Positions 22,581-30,678 of a stretch of DNA of 64,000 bases are shown piece by piece. The DNA comes from Streptomyces inusitatus (lineage in GTDB: Bacteria > Actinomycetota > Actinomycetes > Streptomycetales > Streptomycetaceae), in assembly GCF_014651115.1 (NCBI RefSeq), contig NZ_BMWG01000015.1:1-64000 (forward strand), in the 5' to 3' direction. The notes under the pieces were generated by a model. The model was not told the DNA's origin, did not search any database, and saw only the letters and a program-made list of their open reading frames with translations. The stretch's first letter is position 1. Each line of letters opens with the position of its first letter. The position numbers were made by a program, and so were the translations under genes.

Positions 22581-23429
22581 ATGAGCCTTGACCCGGACGA
22601 CCCGCGCCCCCCGTATCAGCAGGTCAGCAGCGCGCTGCGAGCCGCGATCCTCACCCGAAAAGAAGGCTTCACTCCGGGTGACAAGCTCCCCTCAGGAACG
22701 GAACTCGCACGTAGGTACGGCGTGGCGCGGAACACGGTGGACAAGGCCCTCGATCTCCTGAGGAACGAGGGCCTGATCGTCACTCGCCAGGGAAGCGGGT
22801 CCTTTGTGCGTGATCGGACAGAGCGTCCGACCGGCCTGCGCCCTCACCTGGAGGCTGCGTTTGGGCAGCCGCATGTGACCATTGACTTCGCCGGATTCAG
22901 CAGCGAAACGCTGCACAACGCGTTGCAGGAGCCCCTAGACAAGATCCGGGCCGGGCGGTTGGTGCCCGAGTCCGTCGCGGTTCGTCTACTCCTGCCTGAC
23001 ACGACCGAACCCATGGCGGTCCCCGTGACTGTGGACGGCCTGCGGGACGAGGAGGTGTTGCGCCGTCGTGCTGGCGGCATCGGCGTTACCGCTGCTGGCG
23101 GCATCAAGCACTCCGTAGAGGTGCTGGCCGAGTACGGCCTCGTGAAGTCCGCGACGGTCGACGTACGCGTACACAAGGCATCCAGCCTGTTCAAGCTCTA
23201 CATCTTGAACGGGCGAGAGACGTTCTTCGGCTTCTATCCCCTCAGGGAGCGGACCATGGCTGTCGAAGGAACGGAGCACACGTTCTACGACGTGACTGGC
23301 AAGGACACGACCCTGTTCCATCACTCCGCCGGGCCGGACGAAGCGTCCATCGGGTCCCAGCACGTGGAACAGGCGCAGCGATGGTTCAACAGTGTTTGGA
23401 GTTCGATCGCATACGAGCGGAAGGCGTGA
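22581..23429 (+). CDS. GntR-family regulator, KorSA-like
   Basis: 282 residues. N-terminal GntR winged helix (~10-78): PPYQQVSSALRAAIL, GDKLPSGTELARRYGVARNT, VDKALDLLRNEGLIVTRQGS, then a ~200-residue effector-like domain with no recognised ligand site. In pSAM2 the GntR protein KorSA represses the replication activator gene and keeps the element integrated; the same role is inferred. ATG at 22581 follows a short leader. It and the next gene are the only plus-strand genes of the element, and it has a palindrome upstream. Confidence 0.8.
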   Translation: MSLDPDDPRPPYQQVSSALRAAILTRKEGFTPGDKLPSGTELARRYGVARNTVDKALDLLRNEGLIVTRQGSGSFVRDRTERPTGLRPHLEAAFGQPHVTIDFAGFSSETLHNALQEPLDKIRAGRLVPESVAVRLLLPDTTEPMAVPVTVDGLRDEEVLRRRAGGIGVTAAGGIKHSVEVLAEYGLVKSATVDVRVHKASSLFKLYILNGRETFFGFYPLRERTMAVEGTEHTFYDVTGKDTTLFHHSAGPDEASIGSQHVEQAQRWFNSVWSSIAYERKA

Positions 23430-23431
23430 TC

Positions 23432-24121
23432 ATGGGACTCTCCGACGCTGTGCGACGGCACGTGTTGTTGGACTTCGACGGCCCGGTTTGCTCGTTGTTC
23501 GCGGGGGCCCCGGCGCCGGACATAGCCCGGGATCTCCACGACTACCTGACCAAGGACGGAATCGAGGCACCCGAGTCATGGGGCACGGACGATCCGTTGG
23601 CTCTGCTGCGGGCCGTCGCGGATACTCACCCAGCTCTCGTTGAGCCTGCCGACACTCGGCTCACGCAGTTGGAGACGAGTGCTGCGGGCTCAGCGGCTCC
23701 GACCCCGGGCGGGCGGGAATTCCTGGACGCCTGCGCGGCGACCGCTCGCCCGGTATGGATTGTGAGCAACAACTCGGGGGCCGCCATCCGGACGTATCTG
23801 GCAGCTCACGGGCTGACGGTGGCCGGCGTCTTCGGCCGCGTCCCCGGTGACCCCACATCCATGAAGCCGTCAGCACGCCTCCTGGCGGACGCCATGGCGG
23901 CGGCCGAGTCCGGCCCCTCCGAGTGTGTGTTCATCGGCGATGCGGTCCGCGACGTAGAGGCAGGGAAGGCGGCGGGCGTAGGCACGATCGGGTACGCGAA
24001 CAAGCCTCACAAGGATCAGAAGCTCCGCGCAGCCGGGGCGGTCGCGGTGACCACCTCGATGACGGACCTCGCTCAGGCGGTTCTTGACGCGGGAGAGTGG
24101 TCTCACTTGTGGGCTCAGTAG
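23432..24121 (+). CDS. HAD-superfamily hydrolase
   Basis: 229 residues with the four HAD motifs: LLDFDGPV (nucleophile Asp), IVSNNSG (motif II), KPSARLL (motif III Lys), FIGDAVRDVEAG (motif IV). A small cap region follows motif I (~20-90). Phosphatase or phosphoglycolate-like hydrolase; substrate unknown. ATG at 23432 is 2 bp beyond the GntR stop and GGAAGG precedes it, so it is co-expressed with the repressor. Possibly a housekeeping phosphatase or immunity function carried as cargo. Confidence 0.8.
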   Translation: MGLSDAVRRHVLLDFDGPVCSLFAGAPAPDIARDLHDYLTKDGIEAPESWGTDDPLALLRAVADTHPALVEPADTRLTQLETSAAGSAAPTPGGREFLDACAATARPVWIVSNNSGAAIRTYLAAHGLTVAGVFGRVPGDPTSMKPSARLLADAMAAAESGPSECVFIGDAVRDVEAGKAAGVGTIGYANKPHKDQKLRAAGAVAVTTSMTDLAQAVLDAGEWSHLWAQ

Positions 24122-24234
24122 CGGGCCGTTCCACAACGATCCACGGCCGTCCACGGGTATCCGGCATCCCTTCTGACCAGCGACGCCCGTCGCCTGCCGG
24201 ACACCCATGGACACGCCCGGAACAAGATCGGACA

Positions 24235-24296
24235 ACTTGTAATGCGTAGGTCGTCGGTTCGAATCCGACAGGGGGCTCCGCTGAAAGGCCAGGTCA
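24235..24296 (+). repeat. attR: attR, 62-bp direct repeat with tRNA-Thr 3'-half remnant
   Basis: Identical to 5891-5952. Positions 24235-24277 are the original chromosomal 3' half of tRNA-Thr (TGT), now without a 5' half. The last three bases are the stop codon of the minus-strand universal stress protein gene. The preceding 24122-24234 contains no visible gene. Confidence 0.93.
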
Positions 24297-24319
24297 CGGC
24301 ATTCCGTGACCTGGCTTTT
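24284..24319. terminator. terminator at attR
   Basis: AAAGGCCAGGTCACGG (24284-24299) pairs with CCGTGACCTGGCTTTT (24304-24319) with one mismatch and a 4-nt loop. The left arm is att core, the right arm chromosomal. This was the terminator of the tRNA before integration, and it overlaps the end of the facing usp gene. Confidence 0.8.
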
Positions 24320-24779
24320 CCCGTTCTGGGAGCGGGGCTTCGGGCCAGACCAGCAGGACGGGGCACGGGGCGTGGTCGACGACGAAGCGGGTGGCGGGGC
24401 CGAGGCTGTGAGGGCCGGGGCGGGTGGGGGCGCCGTCGCGGGTGAGGACGAGGAGGTCGGTGGGCCCGGCGGTGGAGGTCACCTCGTGTTCGGGGCGGCC
24501 GGTGCGGTGGAGCCGGGTGGCGGGGCGGCCCAGGCGGGCGGCGGCGTCGGCGAGCAGACGGTCGGCGGCGGCCGAGGCCAGGGTCCCGACGGGGACGGCG
24601 GGGTCGCGGTCGGGGCGGGCGCGGCCGAGGAGTCCGGCGTAGGAGCCCCGGGCGGCGTTCATCGCCTCCGGGTCGGTGACATGCAGCAGGACGATGTCCG
24701 CGCCGTCGGGCGCGTGGGTACGGGCCGCGTCGACGCACGCGGGCCAGGTGCCTTCCACGATCCAGGCGATGACGGTCAC
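24294..24779 (-). CDS. universal stress protein domain protein
   Basis: 161 residues in one UspA-like alpha/beta fold: TVIAWIVEG strand, DIVLLHVTD, VTSTAGPTDLLVLTRDG, LGPATRFVVDHAPCPVLLVWP. The C-terminal G-x2-x9-G-S/T-like nucleotide loop is modified (LGPATR). GTG start at 24779, 1 bp from the stop of the upstream permease gene, so likely co-transcribed. Its stop codon is the last 3 bp of attR. Confidence 0.75.
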   Translation of the reverse strand: MTVIAWIVEGTWPACVDAARTHAPDGADIVLLHVTDPEAMNAARGSYAGLLGRARPDRDPAVPVGTLASAAADRLLADAAARLGRPATRLHRTGRPEHEVTSTAGPTDLLVLTRDGAPTRPGPHSLGPATRFVVDHAPCPVLLVWPEAPLPEREKPGHGMP

Positions 24780-24780
24780 T

Positions 24781-26025
24781 TCAGCCTCCGACGACGCTCA
24801 GCGAGATCCACAGTGCCACGACGGAGAGCAGCAGCGTGGCAGGCACGGTGAGCAGACCGAGCCGGGTGAACTTCCCGAGATCCACCTCCGTGTCGTGGGC
24901 GTGCACGATCCGCCGCCACAGCAGGGTGGCCAGCGAGCCCGCGTAGGTGAGGTTGGGGCCGATGTTCGCCCCCAGCAGCACCGCCAGGACCGCCCCGGGG
25001 CCCAGGGGCGCGGTCAGCGGCAGCAGTACCAGCACGGCGGGCAGATTGTTGATCAGATTCGCCAGGACGGCGGCGAGGAAGGCGAGGCCGAGCAGCGCCG
25101 GCAGGCCGGTTCCTTCGGGGACCAGCGGGCCCAGCGCGTCGCCGAGCCCGTTGTCGACCACGGCGCGCACCACGATGCCCAGGGCGAGTACGAAGGCGAG
25201 GAAGGGCACGGCGGCGGAGCGCACCAGAGCGGCGGGGGTGGTGCGCCGCCGGGCCAGGGCGCGGATCGCGAGCGCCGCCGCACCGGCCGCCGCCGCCCAG
25301 ACGGGCTCGATGCCCAGGGCCGAGGCGGCGATGAATCCGGCCAGTGTGCAGACCACGGTCACCAGCGCGAACACCGGGACCGCGACCGGCTCCGGGTCGT
25401 CCGCCCGGGCGCGGAAGCCGGCCGCCAGATCGACGGCGAAGAAGCGGCGGAAGACGAGGTACTCCACCGCGATCGCCACCAGCCACGGCAGCGCCATCAG
25501 CGCGGCGAACCGGGTGAAGCTCAGCCCGCTCGCGGCGAACGCCAGCAGATTGGTCAGATTCGAGACCGGAAGCAGCAGCGAGGCCGTGTTCGACAGATGG
25601 GTGCAGGCGTACACATGGGGCAGGGGCCGGGCTCCGAGGCGGGCCGCGGTCGCGAAGACCACCGGGGTCAGCAGGACGACCGTCGCGTCCAGACTCAGCA
25701 CGGCGGTGATCGAGGACGCCGCCGCGAACACATACGCCAGCAGGGAGCCCGGCCGGCGCCGGGCCGCCCGGGCCATCCACGCCCCGCAGGCGCGGAACAG
25801 CCCCTCGTCGTCGCAGAGCTGAGCCAGCACCAGGATCGCGGCCAGGAAACCGACCACCGGAGCCAGATGCTCCGCCTCCGCGGCCGCGTCCTGGGGCGAG
25901 ATGGCTCCCGCCGCGACGGCCACCACCGCCGCCGGAACGGCGACGACCGCCTCCGGCCACCCCCAGGGGCGTACGACCGCGCAGGCCAGGGTCGCGAACA
26001 GCAGGACGACGGAGAGCGTCTCCAC
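24781..26025 (-). CDS. ArsB/SLC13-superfamily permease
   Basis: 414 residues, about eleven hydrophobic helices over the whole length, arranged as two repeats of the ion-transporter superfamily: SLDATVVLLTPVVFA and HLSNTASLLLPVSNLTNLLAFA in the first half; NLINNLPAVLVLLPL and GANIGPNLTYAGSLATLLW in the second. These DATxxxLTP and NNLPA motifs are typical of ArsB and related permeases. Substrate (arsenite, dicarboxylate or other anion) is uncertain. GTG at 26025; no good ribosome site. Confidence 0.8.
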   Translation of the reverse strand: METLSVVLLFATLACAVVRPWGWPEAVVAVPAAVVAVAAGAISPQDAAAEAEHLAPVVGFLAAILVLAQLCDDEGLFRACGAWMARAARRRPGSLLAYVFAAASSITAVLSLDATVVLLTPVVFATAARLGARPLPHVYACTHLSNTASLLLPVSNLTNLLAFAASGLSFTRFAALMALPWLVAIAVEYLVFRRFFAVDLAAGFRARADDPEPVAVPVFALVTVVCTLAGFIAASALGIEPVWAAAAGAAALAIRALARRRTTPAALVRSAAVPFLAFVLALGIVVRAVVDNGLGDALGPLVPEGTGLPALLGLAFLAAVLANLINNLPAVLVLLPLTAPLGPGAVLAVLLGANIGPNLTYAGSLATLLWRRIVHAHDTEVDLGKFTRLGLLTVPATLLLSVVALWISLSVVGG

Positions 26026-26160
26026 ATAGGGGGTGTTCAGGGCGGGCCCTCCTGTAAGGCGCTCCGTACGGCCGGGAATGCTCCTTCATCATCCCGCCGC
26101 CGCGGCGCGCACAGACGGAACGCGTGTACGGAAGACAACGGCGTACGTACCATCGGCGGC

Positions 26161-27045
26161 ATGATCGAGGTCCCGGACGCTCTCGCGGCCAGTCAGCACG
26201 AGCACGGCGGCGCGGCGGGCCGCGCCTTCGTCGCCGCGCTGCCCGAGCGGACCGCCCGCTTCCTTGAAGGCTGGGAGCTGCGGCCGGACGGTGCGCCGAT
26301 GCACGGGATGTGCGCGCTGGTGCTGCCGGTACGGCGGGAGGACGGCACGCCCGCCGTGCTGAAGCTCCAGGCGCTGGACGAGGAGACCGCCGGGGAGGCG
26401 GAGGCGCTGCTGGCCTGGGACGGGGACGGGGCCGCCCGGCTGCTGGACCACGACCGGGAGACCGGCACCCTGCTGCTGGAGCGGCTGGACTTCCGCCGCC
26501 ATCTGTCGGCGGTGGAGACGCGGGAGGCGGTACGGATCCTCGCAGGGCTGCTGGCAAGGCTCACCGAGCGGCCCGCGCCGCAGGGGCTGCGGCGACTCGG
26601 CGACATCGCGGGCAGGCTGCTCGACGAGACGCCGACGGCGGTGCGGGGGCTGGCCGACGCGGACGGGAGGCGGCTGCTGCTGGACTGCGCGGCGGCGGTA
26701 CGGGAGGTCGCGGCGGAGCCGGGGGACCGGCTGCTCCACTGGGATCTCCACTACGACAACATCCTGGCCGCCGAGCGGGAGCCCTGGCTCGCCATCGACC
26801 CCAAGCCTCTCGCCGGGGACCCGGGCTTCGAGCTGCTGCCCGCCCTCACCAACCGCTACGACCCGGCCGAGACGCTCTGGCGGTTCGATCTGCTGACGGA
26901 GAGGCTGGGGCTGGACCGGGAGCGGGCCGGGGCGTGGACGCTCGGGCGGATCCTCCAGAACAGCCTGTGGGGGCTTTCGGAGGGTGACGAAGAGCTGGAC
27001 GAGGAGTGGGCGGAGATCGCCCGGGCACTGCTGGGACGCGGCTGA
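26161..27045 (+). CDS. aminoglycoside/hydroxyurea-type kinase family protein
   Basis: 294 residues of the APH(6)/hydroxyurea-kinase family: VLKLQALDEETAGEAEAL with the ATP-site Lys (~80), LLHWDLHYDNIL (~200, catalytic loop HxDxxxxN) and LAIDPKPLAGDPGFEL (metal-binding Asp). Phosphorylates small molecules such as streptomycin or hydroxyurea in characterised members; substrate here not known. ATG at 26161 has no strong ribosome site, and long in-frame extension upstream lacks coding features. Confidence 0.8.
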   Translation: MIEVPDALAASQHEHGGAAGRAFVAALPERTARFLEGWELRPDGAPMHGMCALVLPVRREDGTPAVLKLQALDEETAGEAEALLAWDGDGAARLLDHDRETGTLLLERLDFRRHLSAVETREAVRILAGLLARLTERPAPQGLRRLGDIAGRLLDETPTAVRGLADADGRRLLLDCAAAVREVAAEPGDRLLHWDLHYDNILAAEREPWLAIDPKPLAGDPGFELLPALTNRYDPAETLWRFDLLTERLGLDRERAGAWTLGRILQNSLWGLSEGDEELDEEWAEIARALLGRG

Positions 27046-27143
27046 GGGGCCCTGGCCGTACCGGAGGGCCCCGGACCCTCCAGGACCGTCCAGAAGGTGA
27101 ATCGAGGTGGCGTACCGGATCGGCCGTCATCCATCCTGACCTC

Positions 27144-27644
27144 ATGATTCGTACAGCCGTACCCCAGGATGTCCCCGCGATTCACCGCATGGTCCGTGAA
27201 CTCGCCGAGTACGAGAAGGCCTTGGACGAGGTCCACGCGACGGAGGAGCAGCTGCGCGAGGCGCTCTTCGGCGAGCGGCCCGCCGCCTTCGCCCATATCG
27301 CGGAGGGTGACGACGGCGAGCCCGTCGGATTCGCGCTCTGGTTCCTGCACTTCTCCACCTGGCGCGGGGTGCACGGGATCTATCTGGAGGATCTGTACGT
27401 CCGCCCCGAGCGGCGCGGCGGCGGGCACGGCAAGGCGCTCCTGACCGAGCTGGCGCGGATCTGCGTGGAGCGCGGCTACGAGCGGCTCGAATGGTCGGTC
27501 CTGGACTGGAACACCCCGTCGATCGACTTCTACCGCTCGCTCGGCGCGCGGCCGCAGGACGAGTGGACGGTGTACCGGCTGACCGACGAGGCGCTCACCG
27601 CGCTGGGGTCCCAGGACGTCCGGGCCCAGGAAGGCACGGCCTAG
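27144..27644 (+). CDS. GNAT acetyltransferase (diamine-type)
   Basis: 166 residues: GNAT fold with acetyl-CoA loop RPERRGGGHGKALL (~92-105), strand GIYLEDLYV before it and WSVLDWNTPSIDFYRSLGA after. The D-W-N-x-P-S-I-D-F-Y stretch is shared with spermidine/spermine and diamine N-acetyltransferases, suggesting polyamine substrates. ATG 27144 places the fold at the N-terminus. Its TAG overlaps the stop of the convergent oxidoreductase. Confidence 0.85.
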   Translation: MIRTAVPQDVPAIHRMVRELAEYEKALDEVHATEEQLREALFGERPAAFAHIAEGDDGEPVGFALWFLHFSTWRGVHGIYLEDLYVRPERRGGGHGKALLTELARICVERGYERLEWSVLDWNTPSIDFYRSLGARPQDEWTVYRLTDEALTALGSQDVRAQEGTA

Positions 27645-28648
27645 GGCATACGGGGGATCAGCACGACCTTGCCGACGGTGCCGCGGGTCTCCAGTGCCCG
27701 GTGGGCGCGGGCGGCGTCGGCGAGGGGGAAGCGCTGGACGACCGGGCGCAGCCGGCCGGTGGCGGCCTCCGCGAGGGCGCGCTCCTCCAGGGCGCGGAGG
27801 CCGCCGGCCTTCTCCAGCATGGCCGGGCCGAGGACGATCTCGGAGGTGATGCCGCGTTCGGCCAGCTCCTCCTCGGTGAAGGCGAGCGGCGATCCGTCGT
27901 GCAGATCCTTCTCCCCGGTCCAGCCGAAGACGAGGTGCTTGCCGCCCTTGGCGAGCAGATCGACGGCGGCGCGGCCGATCGTGCCGCCGACGGAGTCGAA
28001 GACGACGGTGGCGCGCCGCTCGCCGAGGTGGTCGCGGACCTGCTGGTCCCAGTCGGGCTGCTGGTAGTCGACGGCCATGTCCGCGCCGTTGGCCAGGACG
28101 CCGGCGACCTTGGCGGCTCCGCCCGCGAGGCCGATGGCGGTGGCCCCGATGTTCTTGACGTACTGGACGAGCAGGGAGCCGATGCCCCCGGCGGCGGCCG
28201 GGATGATCGCGATGTCGTTCTCGCGCAGTTCGGCGAGGCCGAGGATGCCGAGGGTGGTCCGCCCGGTGCCGATCATCGCGACGGCCTCGGCGGGGTCGAG
28301 CCGGTCGGGGACCTCGTGCAGCCGGGCGGCGTCGGTGACGGCGAATTCGGCGTATCCGCCGGGGACCATCCCGAGGTGGGCGACGGCCATCTTGCCGAGC
28401 CAGCCGGGGTCGGTGCCCTCGCCGAGCGCGTCGACCACGCCGGCGACCTCGCGGCCCGGGACGGTCGGCAGGCTGATCGGCTCGGTGTAGGGGCCGGGCA
28501 GGCCCTGGCGCAGGGTGGTGTCCAGGAGGTGGACGCCCGACGCGGCGACCGCGACACGGACCTGGCCGGGGCCGGGCACCGGGTTCTCGATCTCGTCGAG
28601 GACGAGGTTCTCGGCGGGGCCGAAGGAGTGGAGGCGGATGGCGCGCAT
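27641..28648 (-). CDS. NADPH:quinone oxidoreductase (MDR family), SoxR-regulon type
   Basis: 335 residues: GroES-like N-terminal domain (~1-130, PGREVAGVVDALGEGT) and Rossmann NADPH-binding domain with IIPAAAGGIGSLLVQYVKNIGA (~150). Zinc-ligand Cys residues of alcohol dehydrogenases are absent, as in quinone oxidoreductases. A canonical SoxR operator (28713-28730) precedes it on the minus strand; in S. coelicolor a gene of this type is one of the few SoxR targets. Expected to reduce quinones or other redox-cycling compounds with NADPH. ATG at 28648. Its stop overlaps the GNAT stop. Confidence 0.85.
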   Translation of the reverse strand: MRAIRLHSFGPAENLVLDEIENPVPGPGQVRVAVAASGVHLLDTTLRQGLPGPYTEPISLPTVPGREVAGVVDALGEGTDPGWLGKMAVAHLGMVPGGYAEFAVTDAARLHEVPDRLDPAEAVAMIGTGRTTLGILGLAELRENDIAIIPAAAGGIGSLLVQYVKNIGATAIGLAGGAAKVAGVLANGADMAVDYQQPDWDQQVRDHLGERRATVVFDSVGGTIGRAAVDLLAKGGKHLVFGWTGEKDLHDGSPLAFTEEELAERGITSEIVLGPAMLEKAGGLRALEERALAEAATGRLRPVVQRFPLADAARAHRALETRGTVGKVVLIPRMP

Positions 28649-28712
28649 GACGGACTCCCCTGAGTGCGGTGCTCGGTGTTTCGCTGTCTCGGCTGCGAGA
28701 ACAACTGTTCAA

Positions 28713-28730
28713 CCTCAAGAAGGCTTGAGG
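28713..28730 (-). promoter_or_regulatory. SoxR operator in the quinone-oxidoreductase promoter
   Basis: CCTCAAG-AAGG-CTTGAGG, an 18-bp perfect dyad with the canonical SoxR-box arms. On the minus strand a TTGACC -35 overlaps its left edge and a -10-like AACAGT lies about 19 bp away, the long spacer typical of MerR/SoxR promoters. The target start is about 65 bp downstream. SoxR itself is not in the window. Confidence 0.88.
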
Positions 28731-29932
28731 TCAAGGAGGTTGTTCGGCCCCGGGGCGGTACCGGAGCGCCGGGCGATGAGCGACACCGCGTTGAGCGCGC
28801 TGGTGAACGAGACCTCGCAGAGCACTCCGGGCGCCGCGACCTGGTCGCCCACGAGATACACCCCGTCGCCCCGGTCGATCGCGGGCCGGTCCCGCCAGCT
28901 GAGGCCCGGCCGGTCCAGCGCTCCGGTACGCCCCTGGGAGAGGGCTTCGCGCCGCCAGACGGAGCGCTCGCGCCAGCCGGGGAAGCCCAGATCGAGCAGG
29001 GCCTCGGCGTGGGCCACGCCGTCGGCCTTCGACTCGCCGGGGGCGATCGGCAGCTGGCCCTGGACCAGGGAGCGGCCGGCCGGGGCCAGGGTGCGGTCCT
29101 GGGCGGTGAAGCGCTCCAGCCAGCCGGGGGCGTCCAGGTCGGAGACGACGAACGCGTCCTTCCGGCTGCTGCGCAGCGCCAGGTCGATCAGGGTGGTGCG
29201 GCCGCTCTCCCACCGCAGCGAGTCGTCCTTGAGCAGGCCCCGGGCCGCGTCCAGCGAGGTCGCGACGATCACCGGCCCGTCGCGCTCGGGCAGGGCGTCC
29301 ACCCGTGACCCGGTCTCGACGCGTACGCCGAGGTCCAGGGCGCGGCCGGTCATCCGGTCGATGATCTGGCCCCAGCCGCCGCGCGGGTAGCGGGCCTCCG
29401 GCGGGAGGGCGGTGGCGCGCCGCAGCCGCTCCTGGACGAAGGCGGCGGAGAGCGATCCGGGATCGTGGTGGAAGAGGGCCACGCCGATGTAGTGGGCGGC
29501 GGCCCGTGCGCCCGTCTCGCCGACCTGGCCGGTGGCCCAGGTGAGGAAGTCCTCGTCGACCGGGGCGGACTCCGGAGCCCGCCGCGCCAGCCGGTACAGG
29601 GCGAGCGGCGGGACCCTGCGCAGCGCCCCGCCGGACCGGAAGCGGAACCGGGCCCCTTCGAGCGGTGGGATCGCGGCGAGCGGCCCGATCAGTCCGCGCC
29701 GCCTGAGCCATCCCCAGTGCGGGCCGCCGCTGTAGAGGGCGTGCGGTCCTTCATTGGTGCGGTACGGGCCGTCGTCGGTGCGGGCGCGCCCGCCCAGGGT
29801 GTGGTGGGACTCGTACAGCGTGACACGGGCTCCGCCGGTGGTCCCGCCGGTGGTCGCGCCGACGGTTTCGGCCGCGGCGATGGCCGCGGTGAGTCCGGCG
29901 AAGCCGCCGCCGACGATGGTGATGCGGTGCAT
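28715..29932 (-). CDS. FAD-dependent oxidoreductase (phytoene-desaturase-like)
   Basis: 405 residues. Dinucleotide motif IVGGGFAGLTAAIAAAE at the N-terminus with a Glu ~35 residues on (YESHHTLGGRAR), the FAD-binding pattern of amine oxidases and carotenoid desaturases. C-terminal GDGVYLVGDQVAAPGVLCEVSFTSA is the second FAD motif. Substrate unknown; no carotenoid genes are near. ATG at 29932 follows GGAAGGGC. Its 3' end lies against the SoxR operator of the next gene. Confidence 0.8.
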   Translation of the reverse strand: MHRITIVGGGFAGLTAAIAAAETVGATTGGTTGGARVTLYESHHTLGGRARTDDGPYRTNEGPHALYSGGPHWGWLRRRGLIGPLAAIPPLEGARFRFRSGGALRRVPPLALYRLARRAPESAPVDEDFLTWATGQVGETGARAAAHYIGVALFHHDPGSLSAAFVQERLRRATALPPEARYPRGGWGQIIDRMTGRALDLGVRVETGSRVDALPERDGPVIVATSLDAARGLLKDDSLRWESGRTTLIDLALRSSRKDAFVVSDLDAPGWLERFTAQDRTLAPAGRSLVQGQLPIAPGESKADGVAHAEALLDLGFPGWRERSVWRREALSQGRTGALDRPGLSWRDRPAIDRGDGVYLVGDQVAAPGVLCEVSFTSALNAVSLIARRSGTAPGPNNLLDLKPS

Positions 29933-30041
29933 GACTGCCCTTCCTCTTCCTCGGAGGGCCGTGGGGGCTCTCGGAAAGGGGACGGGCGGCGGGGCGCGAT
30001 TGTGACATCGCCGCGGCCCGGAGGGCCGAGGGAGGGGGCGG

Positions 30042-30539
30042 TCAGATCCGGGGGAAGCGCGCCTGAAGATCCCAGATGACGGGATTGTCGGCGAGGCCCT
30101 CGTGCATGTCGGTGAGATCCGCGATCACGTCCTGGAGGAAGTCGCGGGCCTCGCGGCGCAGCTCGCCGTGGTTGAAGGTGAGGGGCGGCTCGTCGCTCCG
30201 CATCCAGTCGGCGGCCACGTCCACCCAGCCGAAGCGCCGCTCGAAGATCATCCGGTCGGCGGACTCGGTGAAGTCCAGCTCGGCGAATTGGGGGGTGGCG
30301 GAGCGGCTGCCGCGCGGGTCGCGGTCGAGGCGCTCGACGATGTCGCACAGGGCCCACGCGAAGTCGAGGACGGGGACCCATCCCCAGGCTGTGGACACTT
30401 CGCGGTCGGCCTTGGTGTCCGCGAGATAGACGTCGCCGCAGAAGAGGTCGTGGCGGAGGGAGGCGGTGTCCACCTGCCGGTAGTCGGTCTGCGGGGGGTC
30501 CGGGAAGCGGGGGGAGAGGGAGTAGCCGATATCGAGCAC
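30042..30539 (-). CDS. conserved hypothetical protein
   Basis: 165 residues, acidic, rich in Trp and Asp (TAWGWVPVLDFAWALCDIVERLD, FGWVDVAADWMRSDEPPLTF). No signal peptide or known domain; DFLQDVIADLTDMHEGLADN forms helices at the end. GTG at 30539 with no strong ribosome site. Similar proteins, possibly immunity or antitoxin-like, are seen in streptomycetes, from memory; function unknown. Confidence 0.6.
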   Translation of the reverse strand: MLDIGYSLSPRFPDPPQTDYRQVDTASLRHDLFCGDVYLADTKADREVSTAWGWVPVLDFAWALCDIVERLDRDPRGSRSATPQFAELDFTESADRMIFERRFGWVDVAADWMRSDEPPLTFNHGELRREARDFLQDVIADLTDMHEGLADNPVIWDLQARFPRI

Positions 30540-30678
30540 GGTCTTGATGGTGCCACGCCCGCGCCCGCCGTCCCGCCCCCGGGGCTCGCGGAGAGTCCGG
30601 CCCGGGGGGGCGGTACGGAGAGTCCCGCCGGGGTGCGAACAGCCGCCCCGGGGGGGCCTCAGGGGCCCGTGCCCCGTC

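Larger units (their letters stand above)
5891..24296. mobile_element. actinomycete integrative and conjugative element (pSAM2/AICE type), 18.3 kb
   Basis: Bounded by 62-bp direct repeats at a tRNA-Thr gene; the excised circle would be 18,344 bp. Modules left to right: integrase and excisionase, iteron array, DUF3987 helicase and primase-polymerase, PP2C phosphatase and micro-proteins, FtsK-like translocase with putative clt repeats, SpdB-like membrane proteins, Pif-like Nudix, methyltransferase/protease/Pycsar-like block, and KorSA-like GntR with a HAD hydrolase. Genes on the minus strand dominate; only the regulator and HAD gene are on plus. Every module needed for excision, replication and double-strand conjugation is present without visible breaks, so it may be active. 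Confidence 0.95.

Noticed and set aside
24676..26160. long plus-strand frame opposite the permease gene
   Set aside because: Antisense shadow of an 11-helix permease; the real kinase begins at 26161.
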